A DNA stretch of 64,000 nt. It comes from Candidatus Peribacteria bacterium (GTDB taxonomy: Bacteria > Patescibacteriota > Gracilibacteria > BD1-5 > UBA6164). Location of the stretch: the NCBI GenBank assembly GCA_023898505.1, contig CP060226.1, positions 1,291,371-1,355,370 on the forward strand, given 5' to 3'. Position numbers and translations under genes: made by a program. A model generated the notes under the pieces. That model made no database searches and was not told the origin of the DNA. It saw only the letters and a list, made by a program, of their open reading frames with translations. Numbering within the stretch: the first letter of the stretch is position 1; each line of letters begins with the position of its first letter. Positions 44,086 to 54,098 of this stretch are shown piece after piece.

Positions 44086-45255
44086 TTATTCAAATAAATC
44101 ATCGTCGATATCGATCTCAGTTTTGAGGATTTTACATTTATCTATTCCACTGAGAACAATTTTCTTGTCGTACTTGAGATCTTTTTTTGGCATACGTCCC
44201 TCATAATCAAATTGTGAAAGTACGTATTTAATTGCGTTGATTCTTGCTTTCTTTTTGTTGTCACTGTTGATAACAATCCAAGGACAGTGATCTGTATGAG
44301 TTTGTGTAAAGTTTTTATACTCTGCAAGCGTATATTTTTCCCAAAGTTTTTGAGATTCTTGGTCGATAGGAGAGAGTTTGTATTGTTTGAGGGGATTGGT
44401 TCTTCTTTCTTCAAATCTCTTTGCTTGTTCGTCCTTGGTTACAGAAAAGTAAAACTTGATAACCTTGATCCCAGAGTCTACAAGCATATTTTCAAACTGT
44501 GGTACATCTTTCATAAACTGTTCGTACTTATCTTTGGTAACAAACCCCATTACTGGTTCTACTCCCCCTCTATTATACCAGCTTCTGTCAAAAAATGTCA
44601 TCTGACCAGCACTTGGTAGGTAGTGTACGTATCTTTGAAAATACCATTGGCTTTTTTCCATATCGTTTGGTTTTTCGAGAGCGACAACTTTTGCCCCTCT
44701 TGGATTGAGGTATTCCATAAAACGTTTAATTGTTCCTCCTTTACCTGCAGCATCTCTTCCTTCGAAGATAACCAAGAGCTTTTCTCCGTTTTTCTTGATA
44801 TGTCTTTGGAGTTTTACGAGCTCAAGTTGAAGTTGAATGAGTTCTCTTTCGTATTCGTAGTCACTTTTCTTTGCACAGATAGGGATATAGTGATCACGTT
44901 TTTCTTCATCGATGTTTTCGCAAGCACGGTATCTCTTGTCTACTTTTTCTACGACATCAATGATTTCACTTTCTTTCTCTTTTTCTTCTTTTTGGATTTC
45001 TGCATCGATTTGATCGTCGATTTCGTCAAGAATCTTGTAGAGAGGTTTGAGTTGTTTTTTTTCTTTTTTATCAAGCTTCTCAGATTTTGATTCGAGAAGG
45101 TGACTCAGTCTGTTTCTGAGAACTTTGAGATTATCTTTGTCTCCTTTCTCTGCAAGTTCTTTATGAAGCTCTTTGAGAGATTTTGTGAAATTTTTTATAG
45201 TTTTTGCGTTGAGCTTAATAATATTGTTAAAAATCTCATAAAATATTGATGGCAT
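44086..45255 (-). CDS. ppk2: polyphosphate kinase 2 family protein
   Basis: 389 residues with no UGA. The C-terminal 250 residues are the PPK2 P-loop domain: VIFEGRDAAGKGGTIKRF (Walker A), ALEKPNDMEKSQWYFQRY, and FFDRSWYNRGGVEPVMGF (Walker B and lid). The N-terminal 130 residues are charged and coiled-coil-like and lie outside the usual domain. PPK2 enzymes make nucleoside di- or triphosphates from polyphosphate. This gives a CPR cell, which usually lacks full nucleotide synthesis, a route to re-make NTP. It has its own predicted promoter. Confidence 0.92.
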   Translation of the reverse strand: MPSIFYEIFNNIIKLNAKTIKNFTKSLKELHKELAEKGDKDNLKVLRNRLSHLLESKSEKLDKKEKKQLKPLYKILDEIDDQIDAEIQKEEKEKESEIIDVVEKVDKRYRACENIDEEKRDHYIPICAKKSDYEYERELIQLQLELVKLQRHIKKNGEKLLVIFEGRDAAGKGGTIKRFMEYLNPRGAKVVALEKPNDMEKSQWYFQRYVHYLPSAGQMTFFDRSWYNRGGVEPVMGFVTKDKYEQFMKDVPQFENMLVDSGIKVIKFYFSVTKDEQAKRFEERRTNPLKQYKLSPIDQESQKLWEKYTLAEYKNFTQTHTDHCPWIVINSDNKKKARINAIKYVLSQFDYEGRMPKKDLKYDKKIVLSGIDKCKILKTEIDIDDDLFE

Positions 45256-45292
45256 AGGACAACAGGAAGTAAAGAATTAATATGACCATATA

Positions 45293-45321
45293 ATTACATC
45301 ATATTATTTTTCTCAGGTCAA
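45293..45321 (-). promoter_or_regulatory. predicted promoter for ppk2
   Basis: Read on the minus strand: TTGACC at 45321-45316, 17 bases, then TGTAAT at 45298-45293, 38 bases upstream of the ppk2 ATG. Confidence 0.45.
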
Positions 45322-45368
45322 TAAAAATAGCGAGTTTTTATTTAATAAAAAAGTCAAGAATATAAAAA

Positions 45369-45386
45369 ATGGCTTTTTGTAGCCAT
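45369..45386 (-). terminator. terminator of the Xer recombinase gene
   Basis: Minus strand: stem ATGGCT-6-base loop-AGCCAT, followed by a run of U. It lies 27 bases after the recombinase stop codon. Confidence 0.7.
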
Positions 45387-45412
45387 TAAAAAGTATAAAA
45401 AATTATATTGTA

Positions 45413-46333
45413 CTACTTCATAAATTTTGTGTGTATTTCTTTGAGTTTCGGATTAGTGACATGGGTATAGACCTGCGTTGTGTTGATACTGGCATGTCCG
45501 AGCATCTCCTGGATACTACGGAGATCAGCTCCAGCGTTGAGGAGAGAGGTCGCAAATGAGTGTCGAAGTGTGTGGGCACTGACATCTTTCAAAATCCCGG
45601 CTTTCAAGGCGTAGTGTTTCACCATATTGGTGATAAAGAACCTAGAGAGGCGAACCTGTTCATCTTCGAGAGCATCGATATTGTCAATACTGATGTTATG
45701 ACGGATAAAGAGGGGAGAAAGATGATCGTTGCGTTTTGCAAGATACAACTTTATGAGTTCTGCGGAAGTCTCGGTCAGATAGACGACTCTGATTTTCCTT
45801 CCCTTACCACGGACGGCAAACTCTTTTCGTTCGAGATCTATGTCGGTTTTGTTGAGTTTGGTCAGCTCCGAGATTCTGAGTCCTGTCGAGTATATGGTCT
45901 GCATAATCGTGATATCACGGAGACCAATGATGCTCTCTTTGTCAGGGATATCAAAGATGCGCTGGAGTTCGTCATCGGTCAGAAACTCTACCTGTCTTGG
46001 TTCGGCTTTGATGAGGTCGATAGCGGTAGGGGAGAGAGATTTTATCCCTTGTTTTTCTAAGTACTTGAGGAAACTACGAATCGTAATCATATACGCATTG
46101 GCGGTTTTAATGCTGATGTTTTTATTGAGTTTATACAGGTAGCTACGAAATCCTTCTGATAGTGGGAGATCAATACTCGATACCTCAAAGCTAAAACTAT
46201 CTCTTCCTTTGTCTTCTAGGTATTCGGCAAACTTACGGAGGTGACGATCATACTGTTCGACCGTATTTTGCGATTTATTTTTGATGACTTCCAGCCAATT
46301 GAGGAAGGCATCGTGAGCTTCGGGGAGTTGCAT
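45413..46333 (-). CDS. XerC/XerD-type tyrosine recombinase
   Basis: 306 residues, no UGA, typical Xer length. The N-terminal SAM-like domain has NTVEQYDRHLRKF. The catalytic set is STGLRISEL (first Arg), GKGRKIR, HTLRHSFAT (His and second Arg), LGHASINTTQVYTH (His and nucleophile Tyr). The second Arg is a CGA codon at 45563-45565, which shows that CGA is arginine. It either resolves chromosome dimers at dif or is an integrase. No dif-like site or integration module is recognised in the gap next to it. Confidence 0.9.
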   Translation of the reverse strand: MQLPEAHDAFLNWLEVIKNKSQNTVEQYDRHLRKFAEYLEDKGRDSFSFEVSSIDLPLSEGFRSYLYKLNKNISIKTANAYMITIRSFLKYLEKQGIKSLSPTAIDLIKAEPRQVEFLTDDELQRIFDIPDKESIIGLRDITIMQTIYSTGLRISELTKLNKTDIDLERKEFAVRGKGRKIRVVYLTETSAELIKLYLAKRNDHLSPLFIRHNISIDNIDALEDEQVRLSRFFITNMVKHYALKAGILKDVSAHTLRHSFATSLLNAGADLRSIQEMLGHASINTTQVYTHVTNPKLKEIHTKFMK

Positions 46334-46560
46334 AGATATATTATGTGAAGTATTTCGGAGATTGTATTTACTTTGGGTGGAGAATCAATAGTATTTGATT
46401 GAGAATGAATGGTGGTTTTGAAGAAAGGTCGGGAGAACGAGTTTTCTTTAGAAATTAATGAGGGGGAATAAGCTGTTTTCTCCGCTATCGCTCCGAAAAT
46501 AATTTCAAATTTACGGGGTAATAGATACAATACAAACAATTTAATTCTTCAAAAACTATT
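46334..46560. other. gap between the recombinase and the BRO-N-like gene
   Basis: 227 bases between divergent genes with no coding region I can support. It holds the promoters of both. A TACAAT at the forward end, about 40 bases before 46561, could be a -10. No dif-like pair of arms was seen. Confidence 0.4.
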
Positions 46561-47400
46561 ATGACTAAAAGAGATAATTCAATAGTTCTCTTTCACGAAA
46601 AGCAGGTTCGTCGTTATTGGGACGAGGGAAATGAACTTTGGTATTTTTCAGTTGTCGATGTCATTGAAATTCTTACTGATTCGAGTATTCCAAGAAGATA
46701 TTGGAGTGACTTAAAAGGAAAGCTAAAAAAAGAAGGAAGTGAAGTGTACGAAAAAATCGTACATTTCAAATTGACTGCTCCAGATGGGAAAAAAAGGGAT
46801 ACTGATTGTTTTTCTAGTGAGGATTTACTTCGTGTGATTCAATCAATTCCTTCTCCCAAAGCAGAACCCTTTAAACTCTGGCTCGCCAAAGTAGGTTATG
46901 AAAGAATTGAAGAAACCGAAGACCCTGAATTAGCAATGGAAAGAGTTATGCAGACCTACCTCAAAAAAGGTTATTCCAAAAATTGGATAAATCAAAGGCT
47001 CAAAAGTATTGAAATCAGGAAAGAACTCACTGATGAATGGAAAGAAAGAGGAATGAAAGAAGGTTTAGAATATGCAATTTTGACAGATGAAATTACCAAA
47101 GCTTGGGCTGGAAAATCAGTAAAGCAATACAAACACTTTAAAGGTTTGAAAAAGCAAAATTTGAGAGACAATATGAGCAATCTTGAACTTGTTTTAAATA
47201 TGCTTGCCGAGGCTTCAACGACCGAGATTTCTAAAAAGCAAAAGCCAAAAGGAATGCAGCAAAATAAGGTTGTTGCTCAAAAGGGGTGAAGAGTAGCCAA
47301 GCAAGCAAGAAAAGAACTTGAAGAACAAACGGGTGAAAGTATTGTTTCTTCCCAAAATGCAAAGCATTTGCAGAATAAGGAGAAGAAGGAATTGAAATAA
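46561..47400 (+). CDS. BRO-N / DinD-like protein
   Basis: 279 residues with one UGA at 47287. The N-terminal 110 residues match the BRO-N fold: RRYWDEGNELWYFSVVDVI, YWSDLKGKLKKEGSE, and LLRVIQSIPSPKAEPFKLW. The rest resembles the DinD-type extension: KSYSKNWINQRLKS-like GYSKNWINQRLKS, LTDEWKERGMKEG, EITKAWAGKSVKQYK. These proteins occur in phage antirepressors and in damage-inducible genes; the function is not settled. The C-terminal 70 residues are basic and Gln-rich. Confidence 0.82.
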
Positions 47401-47464
47401 TTTTAGCGGAATTTTCGCAAAATCAGATATACTAAAACACTATCACATAATTCTCTTTCTCAAA

Positions 47465-47941
47465 ATGGCACAAATATACGAAACAGAAAATTTTATTGTT
47501 GAATCTCATGAACATCCATTTGTCAGCCGTACCGACGGAGGACACATTCGTATTTGTATCAAAGATTCGTCGATTCCCGATCGTACTCAGCTCACTCCAA
47601 AGGCAGCGATTGAACTTATGAGATTGACGATGATTGTAGGGGAGGCTATGGAAAAGGGCTTAAATCAGCGTGGAATTAAGGTAGTGAAAATCAACTATCA
47701 AGACATGGGAAATTGGGCATTTAAAACTGGAGATACGCCATTTTTACATGTACATGTATTTGGTCGTACGTTTGACGCAAAATACCAAATCTTTCCAGAA
47801 TCTGTCTATCTCCCTGCTCGTGAATCAGGGTTCTATGATACATTTGAACCTTTAAATGCTGAAGATATTATAGAAATTCAAAAGCAAATCGAGATAGTTT
47901 CCGCTCAAAAAAAGTACCAATTACAGCAATGGGAAAAATAA
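47465..47941 (+). CDS. HIT-like protein
   Basis: 158 residues, no UGA. It resembles histidine-triad-like proteins: GGHIRICIKDSSIPDRTQL, INYQDMGNWAFK, and FLHVHVFGR where the HxHxH triad of the family would be. The last position of the triad is Phe here, so hydrolase activity may be changed. HIT proteins act on nucleotide-linked substrates. It lies between two unrelated genes, with a weak TATACT upstream at 47428. Confidence 0.72.
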   Translation: MAQIYETENFIVESHEHPFVSRTDGGHIRICIKDSSIPDRTQLTPKAAIELMRLTMIVGEAMEKGLNQRGIKVVKINYQDMGNWAFKTGDTPFLHVHVFGRTFDAKYQIFPESVYLPARESGFYDTFEPLNAEDIIEIQKQIEIVSAQKKYQLQQWEK

Positions 47942-48072
47942 TATACAGGGGAAGGAGCGGTAATACAGATATTGGCGTATAAGTAGGGTAACCGAGCATT
48001 TTTCCCGTGGGAGAAAAAACAAAATTTACTAAGAATTTTAACTCTTAACTGGGAAGGTCCCATAAAAAATAT
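47942..48072. other. gap after the HIT-like gene
   Basis: 131 bases with no gene. Near 48000 an imperfect stem, TTTTTCCC/GGGAGAAAA, may end the HIT-like transcript. Confidence 0.35.
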
Positions 48073-48603
48073 ATGACAACATATATAGCACTTCTCAGAG
48101 GGATAAATGTTTGATGAAATAAAAAGGTGGAAATGAAAAGATTGAAAAATCTTTTTGAATCTTTGGAGTATACGGGTGTTTCTACGTATTTAAATACTGG
48201 AAATATTTTTTTTGATTCAGATACAAGTCAAGAAGTACTACAAGAAGAAATCTCAAAACACTTCGCAAATGAATTTTGATTTCATATCCCACTTCTTGTG
48301 AAAAATAAATCTGAAGTATCTCGTATCGCCAATGCGATACCTAAGAATTGGAAAAATGACTCCGAACAAAAAACAGATATAGCCTACTTATTTCCAGAGA
48401 TTGATTTTGAGACGATTATAGATGAACTCCCAATAAAAAAGGAGTTTATCAACATCATATATGTTCCTGGGGCTATAATCTGGAATGTAAAAAGGGAAGA
48501 CTATAATAAGAGCGCTATAAATAAGATCGTTGCGTCGAAATTGTATCATTTTATGACCGTGAGAAACGTAAATACTGCGAGATATCTCGCAGTATTTACG
48601 TAA
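48073..48603 (+). CDS. DUF1697 family protein
   Basis: 176 residues. It has the family start YIALLRGINVGGNKKV (two Gly from UGA-UGA), YLNTGNIFFDS and a later VPGAIIW and ASKLYHFMTVRNVNTAR. DUF1697 proteins are small alpha/beta proteins of unknown function. The last 12 codons lie inside a perfect palindrome, so the C-terminal residues are dictated by it. Confidence 0.85.
48567..48600. terminator. 34-base perfect palindrome over the end of the DUF1697 gene
   Basis: A perfect inverted repeat with no loop (arms of 17 bases, left arm CGTAAATACTGCGAGAT). It covers the last coding bases and is followed by a T-rich stretch, so it can act as a terminator. It encodes the C-terminal residues of the DUF1697 protein. 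Confidence 0.75.
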
Positions 48604-48605
48604 AT

Positions 48606-48635
48606 TTGCCTTTTTCTCTCGAATTATGCTATCAT
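48606..48635 (+). promoter_or_regulatory. possible promoter for the gene at 48661
   Basis: TTGCCT at 48606, 18 bases, then TATCAT at 48630-48635, with TATGC just before the -10 as at 33176. It starts inside the T-run that follows the palindrome. Confidence 0.4.
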
Positions 48636-48660
48636 ATATGAGGTATCATAATATATCAGT

Positions 48661-48960
48661 ATGATTACAAGAAAACAGTTACAGGAAAAAATACAACAGA
48701 CCTATGTAATCTCTTCAGAAAAGAAAGAGTATTATTTGAGACGATCTGAAAACTATACTCCTGAAGCTATTCAAAAAATTTATGAGATTATTGTTAGCTC
48801 TGAGAAAGAAGCAATAACTCAGTTTGAAGCCCATGAGTCTCAGAAATACATAGGAAATATGAACCAAGTTCATGATACCATTACAAAAATGGAAGAATTT
48901 GATAAAACAGAAGAGGGAAGTATTGATGAGCAGTTAGAATCAACCTTACAAAATTTATAA
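48661..48960 (+). CDS. small helical protein of unknown function
   Basis: 99 residues without UGA, rich in Glu, Lys and Gln, with a coiled-coil pattern and an acidic C-terminus. It has no recognisable domain, signal peptide or membrane segment. It precedes another unknown gene by 19 bases, and the two may form a unit. Confidence 0.55.
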   Translation: MITRKQLQEKIQQTYVISSEKKEYYLRRSENYTPEAIQKIYEIIVSSEKEAITQFEAHESQKYIGNMNQVHDTITKMEEFDKTEEGSIDEQLESTLQNL

Positions 48961-48979
48961 TATCAGATAAATACATCGT

Positions 48980-49549
48980 ATGACACCTAATGAATGACCT
49001 CAAATACCCATTCCTGAACAAGTAGACAGTTGACCTAAACTTTCTGAAAAGCAAGTTAGTAATTTTAAGGAGTTTTGTGAGTCTCAGTGAATTTGTCAGG
49101 CTACGGAAGGAAAAATTGACTCGTATGAAGCAGCTATGCGTTGAGTTGATGGGACCCAAGATAAAAAAGGAATATTTTCCATTGCAGATATTGATAGTAT
49201 GGCTCCTGTTGTTGGAGCACTAGCTCAAGGTTGAGAAAGAAGAGAACAGGTATTATTTCACTCTCCAAACCTTGCAAGTATTTCTCACTCAGATCTTCAA
49301 ATATTAGATGTATTATTACAACAAGCTCGAATTGCTAAGGAAAGAGATAGACAGATTATTTGACAGGTAATTGCTGGGGTAGTAGCCGTACAGGCCCTTC
49401 CTTTCGCTGTCAAAGCCATGCTTCCAACTGATGATGGACCATCAGATATGTTATGAACAGCTGCTGTAGGTATATGGACTGCTGCAAATGTTTATAGATC
49501 TATCGATGAAGCAAATATGAGACAAGGAAATGCTAAAAGTCGTATTTAG
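48980..49549 (+). CDS. protein of unknown function with a hydrophobic C-terminal segment
   Basis: 189 residues in one frame with about eight UGA (Gly). The first 120 residues are polar (PEQVDSGPKLSEKQV). A hydrophobic segment, IIGQVIAGVVAVQALPFAV, near residue 130 could be a membrane helix, with a second weaker one after it. No homologue is evident to me. Its stop is directly next to the stop of map on the other strand. Confidence 0.6.
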
Positions 49550-50293
49550 TTATACAATAATCTCTGCTTCTCCTTCGGTAACCAAAATCGTATGCTCGTA
49601 CTGACATCCGAGGCTCCCATCCTTGATATAGATTTCCCAATCTCCTTCATCCACGATTTCACCACTCGTTTCTCAGAGAATTGGTTCGATAGCGAGCGTC
49701 ATCCCAACCTCGAGTTTTGGTCCAGTTCCTGGTTTTCCATAGTTGTAGATATAGGGCTTTTCATGCAGGGTTTTCCCGATAGCATGACCTGTCAGATCAC
49801 GAACGACGACAAAACCAGCAGACTCTATCTCATGCTGGATAGCGGCAGAGATATCTCCAACTTTGTTTCCGGCTCTTGCTTGTTCTATCCCCGCATAGAG
49901 GGCTTTTTTATTGGCTTCGATCAGTAGAGCACCGGAAGGATTTTTGTCATCCCCTCCGATGATCACGCTAAAAGCAGCATCAGTATTGACTCCATATTTT
50001 TTATCCTTGACTCCGAAGTCAAAGGTTACGAGATCTCCTTCTTGAAATACGATATCTTTTCTCGCACGTCCGTGTACTACCACATCATTGACACTGATAC
50101 AGATGTTGTCAGGGAAGCCATAGACTCACTTAAATCCACAGAGCACTCCATGATCACGGCAGATATCTCCACAGAGTTTATTGATTTCTATAGCCGTAAC
50201 TCCTGGAGCTACTTTTTTTCTGATAGCTTCAAATACTTTTTTATGTACTTCGGCATTTTTTCTCAGTTGTTCGATTTCTTTTTTGTTGAGCAT
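49550..50293 (-). CDS. map: methionine aminopeptidase, type I
   Basis: 247 residues. It has GYPGFPDNICISVNDVVVHG-like GFPDNICISVNDVVVHG, the metal ligands in VTFDFGVKDKKYGVNTDAA, GHAIGKTLHEKP and LAIEPIL, and a late EHTILVTEG. UGA hides Gly around residue 56 and near the C-terminus. It removes the initiator Met from new proteins. It ends one base after the unknown protein gene on the other strand. Confidence 0.95.
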
Positions 50294-50390
50294 ATAGGTT
50301 TAAGTTACAAAATGAAAAGTTGTTTAGAATATAGAAAAATTATTTTTCGTTTTTATGGAACAATATACTTCACCGTTTGTTATTTTATAG

Positions 50391-51686
50391 TTATCGTAGT
50401 TTTTTCTTTTTTACTTCTTCAAGTAACAGGTCAAAGTCATTTTTATAGAGTACATCTTGTTTTGGTTTGAATTTATTATATTCGTTTTCAGCTTTTTCTT
50501 TAGCTAGTTGTGCTGTTATTTTTCAAGCGTTTGTTAGAATGGTTTTTCTCGTTCATCTTAAAAAATCATCAATTCTTTCTTTCCAATCATCCATCATCAT
50601 GATTTGTTCATCCATTGCCTGCATCTCGGCAATATCAAGGTATGCGTTCACGAGTAAGTTTAAACCTTTTATTTCTTTTTCATCTAAGTAATTTTTAGCA
50701 ATATTAACATCACTTTTCATTATTTTTCATTTTGGAGATCCTTTCCAGCTAGTTAATCACATATTTTTCTTTTCACTATCAACTCTATCATAAATTATTT
50801 CAGCTGCTGTATTTCAAGAGATTGCATAGTGAAGTTTATTTTGAATTGTAGCAAAAAATTGTTTTGTTGTTTCACTGTCTTTATCATAGTCAGCACTAAG
50901 AGAGTATAAATCAGTAAGTTTTTGATAAAATATTCTTTCACTTGTCCTAATATCTCGTATTCTTTCAAGCAATTCTTCAAAATATCTTCTTCAAAATTTA
51001 TCTCAGTCTCTTAATCTTTCATCATCCATTACAAAACCTTTTATCATAAACTCTTTTAGTATATTTGTCGCCCAGATTCTAAATTGAGTTGCCTGTTTTG
51101 AATTCACCCTATATCAAACTGCGATTATTACATCAAGTGAATAATAATTTTTTGATTTTGAATCATAATTATTAAAGTGCATTTTTTGCACATTATGGTT
51201 TTTTTCTAATTCAAAGCTATCAAAGATATTTTTTAAATGTTTTGTTATAACGGTTCTATCTACTCAAAAAAGTTGTGCAATCTTTTTTTGAGTCATCCAT
51301 ATGGTTTCATCTTTCAAGAAAACATTTATTTTAAGACTTCATTTTACTCATTTATAAAATAAAATTTCAGTTTGTTTTTGATTTTCAAACTTATTTAATT
51401 CTTTAATATAATCTTTGTTTAGTGCCCATAATCAAGTTTTTATTTTATGAAATAAATCAAATTTGTTTGTAAAGTTATTTCATCAATCTGATTTTGAGTA
51501 AAATTGTAGTTGTCAATTTATGCTTCAATCTAAACTAGATTCTTTTATACTTTTAAAAATTTCTTTGCCGTAATTTTTGATAATATACTGTTTTAACTCT
51601 TGATTTTTAGCCTTTTTTCAAAAATAAACAAAGGCTTCAATGAGTTTATCTCTCCACCAATTATTTGGTAATCTTTGGATGTGCAT
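50391..51686 (-). CDS. RhuM family protein
   Basis: 431 residues with about 15 UGA. The RhuM core includes GLWALNKDYIKELNKF, KQTEILFYKG, KDETIWMTQKKIAQLFGVD, VITKHLKNIF, YYSLDVIIAVGYRVNS and ATQFRIWATNILKEFMIKGF. The helix-turn-helix-like ETIWMTQKKIAQLF block suggests DNA binding. RhuM was first described beside a Salmonella virulence island; its molecular function is unknown and it occurs widely on mobile DNA. The N-terminal 110 residues look like a separate small domain. A metallopeptidase gene lies 32 bases upstream on the same strand. Confidence 0.85.
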
Positions 51687-51718
51687 AGTTTAAATTAAAA
51701 TGTAAAAGATTTTTGTTA

Positions 51719-52792
51719 CTAGGGAATAAACTTCAGTAAAATAAATCTCAGTTTGTTATATAAATTCATTTTTCAATTCAAAAAAACTATATCATTTTTT
51801 ATATTTGATATATCAGTATTGATATTATTAATCTTACTTTTCAAATATATTTCTGAGTTTTTTAATGAATTTAGATTTGTTTTAGTATAATGAGATAAGA
51901 TATTTTCTTTATTTAGAAAATTGCTTTTTTCTTTTCAGTATATTGTTAATTTGTAATTCACTTGTTCTAAATACGATTCTTGTAGGAAAAATCATATTTT
52001 TTGATAATCTAATAAAGATAGTTTTTTAAGAGGATATTTTTTTAGATAGTTTAATTTCTGAATAAATGTTTGTTGTAGTTTTTGTAGATAATTAATTTTG
52101 TTAATAAAAGTATTTTCCATTTCCTGCAATAACTTTATTTCTCATTTATAATTTCTGAAAATTGTATCTATTTCAGTGCAAACATATTTGAAGTTATAGT
52201 CCGATAGATATCAAAAAGTTTGAGTGCTAATATTTCTATTTATTGTTATTCAAAATATCGATAATCATGGGGAATAATAAGTTTTCTGTATTTTCCTTCA
52301 TTTTATAAAGATATCTTTAAATCATAAAACTATTGCTGTAATATCAGTATGTACTTCGCTTTCTTTAAAACTATGTCATAATGAGTGTAATAATATATGA
52401 GAAAGTTCATGAGATATTATTGTTATAAATGATATTGGACTTTTTAATATTGATTTATTTATTTGTACTTCAAATATATAATCTTCTAGTTCTTTACTTC
52501 AATAGATGGGTATATTACTTGGAATTAAAACTTGAGCTGTTATAGTTGAATACTTATTATTGTGTGCAATAGTTGCTTGAGTAGTTTGGAAATCACTATT
52601 TTTTACATAAGTTAGCTTAATATTTATATTTAATCCTAGCTGTAATGCTATTATCTTTATAGCTTCAACTATCTTTTTATTTTTAATTAATTTAACTATA
52701 TTTTTCTCATATATAGACTCCTTGATTCAAAAAAAGTTTTCCAGTTCTTGAAAGGCGCTTTTCACATAATCTAAACTTATAGTATTTACCAT
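51719..52792 (-). CDS. HExxH zinc metallopeptidase-like protein with coiled-coil tail
   Basis: 357 residues, about 15 UGA. The zinc motif is ISHELSHILLHS with H128 and H132, followed by FKESEVHTDITAIVLG, in which Glu and Asp can serve as the third ligand. This resembles ImmA/IrrE-type or M48-type peptidases, but I cannot pick one. The C-terminal 130 residues are a long Lys/Asn/Leu-rich coiled coil. It has no obvious signal peptide. It is the first of two genes with RhuM, which suggests a regulator-protease pair. Confidence 0.68.
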
Positions 52793-52809
52793 GATACATT
52801 ACTTATATT

Positions 52810-54090
52810 CTACAAATCACACGAACAGTTTCCTCCGTAGTTTGATGCCTGCTCGCTACATACTTTTTCCGATGATTTACAGGTATCTTTTAGAACCTTT
52901 GAAGCGTTTGAGAGACTGATATGTAGATTGATGATACGAGATTGTATCTTTTGAGCTTCATTATCTACTGCTGAAGCTCCCGGTATTTCATAATCATAGA
53001 TTTCCTTGATTCTGTTTTTTATTTCTTCTGTACGAGTAATCTCCTTAGATTTTTCGATAATCTCTCCGATGGATGTCTCTGGACGAGAATCTCACTCTTC
53101 GGAAGTTGTTTTCCCGAGTCCCGTAGTATCCATAAAACCACGATATTGTGTAGTTATACTGTCTTTGATATAGTTAAAAGAGCTCGTGAGTGGATTTGTA
53201 TCGAGTCAGAAGCCTCAGTTTTTATTGTAGTTGTCGAGATTATTAAGGATAGCGGTAGAAGATTCTGTATTGAGTCACTGTCTCCTCAGTTCTTTTTTTA
53301 GTGTTAATTTTTCGGCTTCACGGTATTTTGTACCCTCTGCACCACTGGCAAGTTCTTTTGCCATGTTTGCAGCATCGATCCAGTTTTGGACTCCATTTTT
53401 CCAACTAGCATCGGATGCGGTGATGCTCTTGATACGAGTTGTTACTCGATTAAAAAATCCTCCTTCTATACTTGAAGAACAACTCTCTACCGTAGTAGGA
53501 TTATAGGTGGAGTTGAGTAATGTTGTGAAATTTGCATCTACAAGTTCGATCTTTTTATCAAACTTTGCATTTTCTCAGAGTACACTGAGTCTCCAGTATT
53601 CATCAACAAGATGAGAATTTTTTAGGAGCTGTACCACCACTTCGCCTGCCGTTCATGAAAGAGTACAGTTTGGAGTACTTCCACAGACGCTTGAAACCTG
53701 TATGGTATCACGGCCTGTGTTGATGAGACGCTTATAGAAACGAGTAAGTCCATCTATCTCTCTTTGGATGATTTTTGCATCACGCTTGATTTCATACGGG
53801 ACCTCTGTAGAGAGTTCAAATGTAACATAATAATTGAAAGAACTATAATAATCATCCCAAGTAATAATTTCGTTGAGCCCACGAGCTGCGTTTGATTGGA
53901 TTTCTTGGAGTGACCCCGTGGTTTCTTGTCGGCTTACTTGATCCGTGATGTTACGTACTATATTGCGTACATCGTCAAAATACTTGAGGAGTGTAGGATC
54001 GGGTCAGTTCTTGATACTACACGCAAAACTCACCTGTGGAATGAGGCCTACCAGGACGATAATAAGGATGTAAGAAGCAAGTTTGCGCAT
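52810..54090 (-). CDS. secreted protein of unknown function
   Basis: 426 residues. A signal peptide is clear: MRKLASYILIIVLVGLIPQ followed by VSFA and Cys. The mature part is largely helical and has several Cys, such as CSIKNG, SVCGSTPNCTLS and VESCSSS near the middle and a run with CKSSEKVC and CSCDL at the C-terminus, so disulfides are likely. No family is recognised. It starts two to eight bases after the secreted-protein gene upstream (ATG at 54090 or 54096). Together they look like an operon for surface or periplasmic proteins. Confidence 0.62.
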
Positions 54091-54098
54091 ATACATTA

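Noticed and set aside
44623..45090. Forward open frame opposite ppk2
   Set aside because: Phe-rich complement of a Lys/Glu-rich coiled coil; the ppk2 frame is conserved.
45413..46560. dif site or integrated element beside the Xer recombinase
   Set aside because: No dif-like arms, attachment duplication or phage genes were recognised in the adjacent gap.
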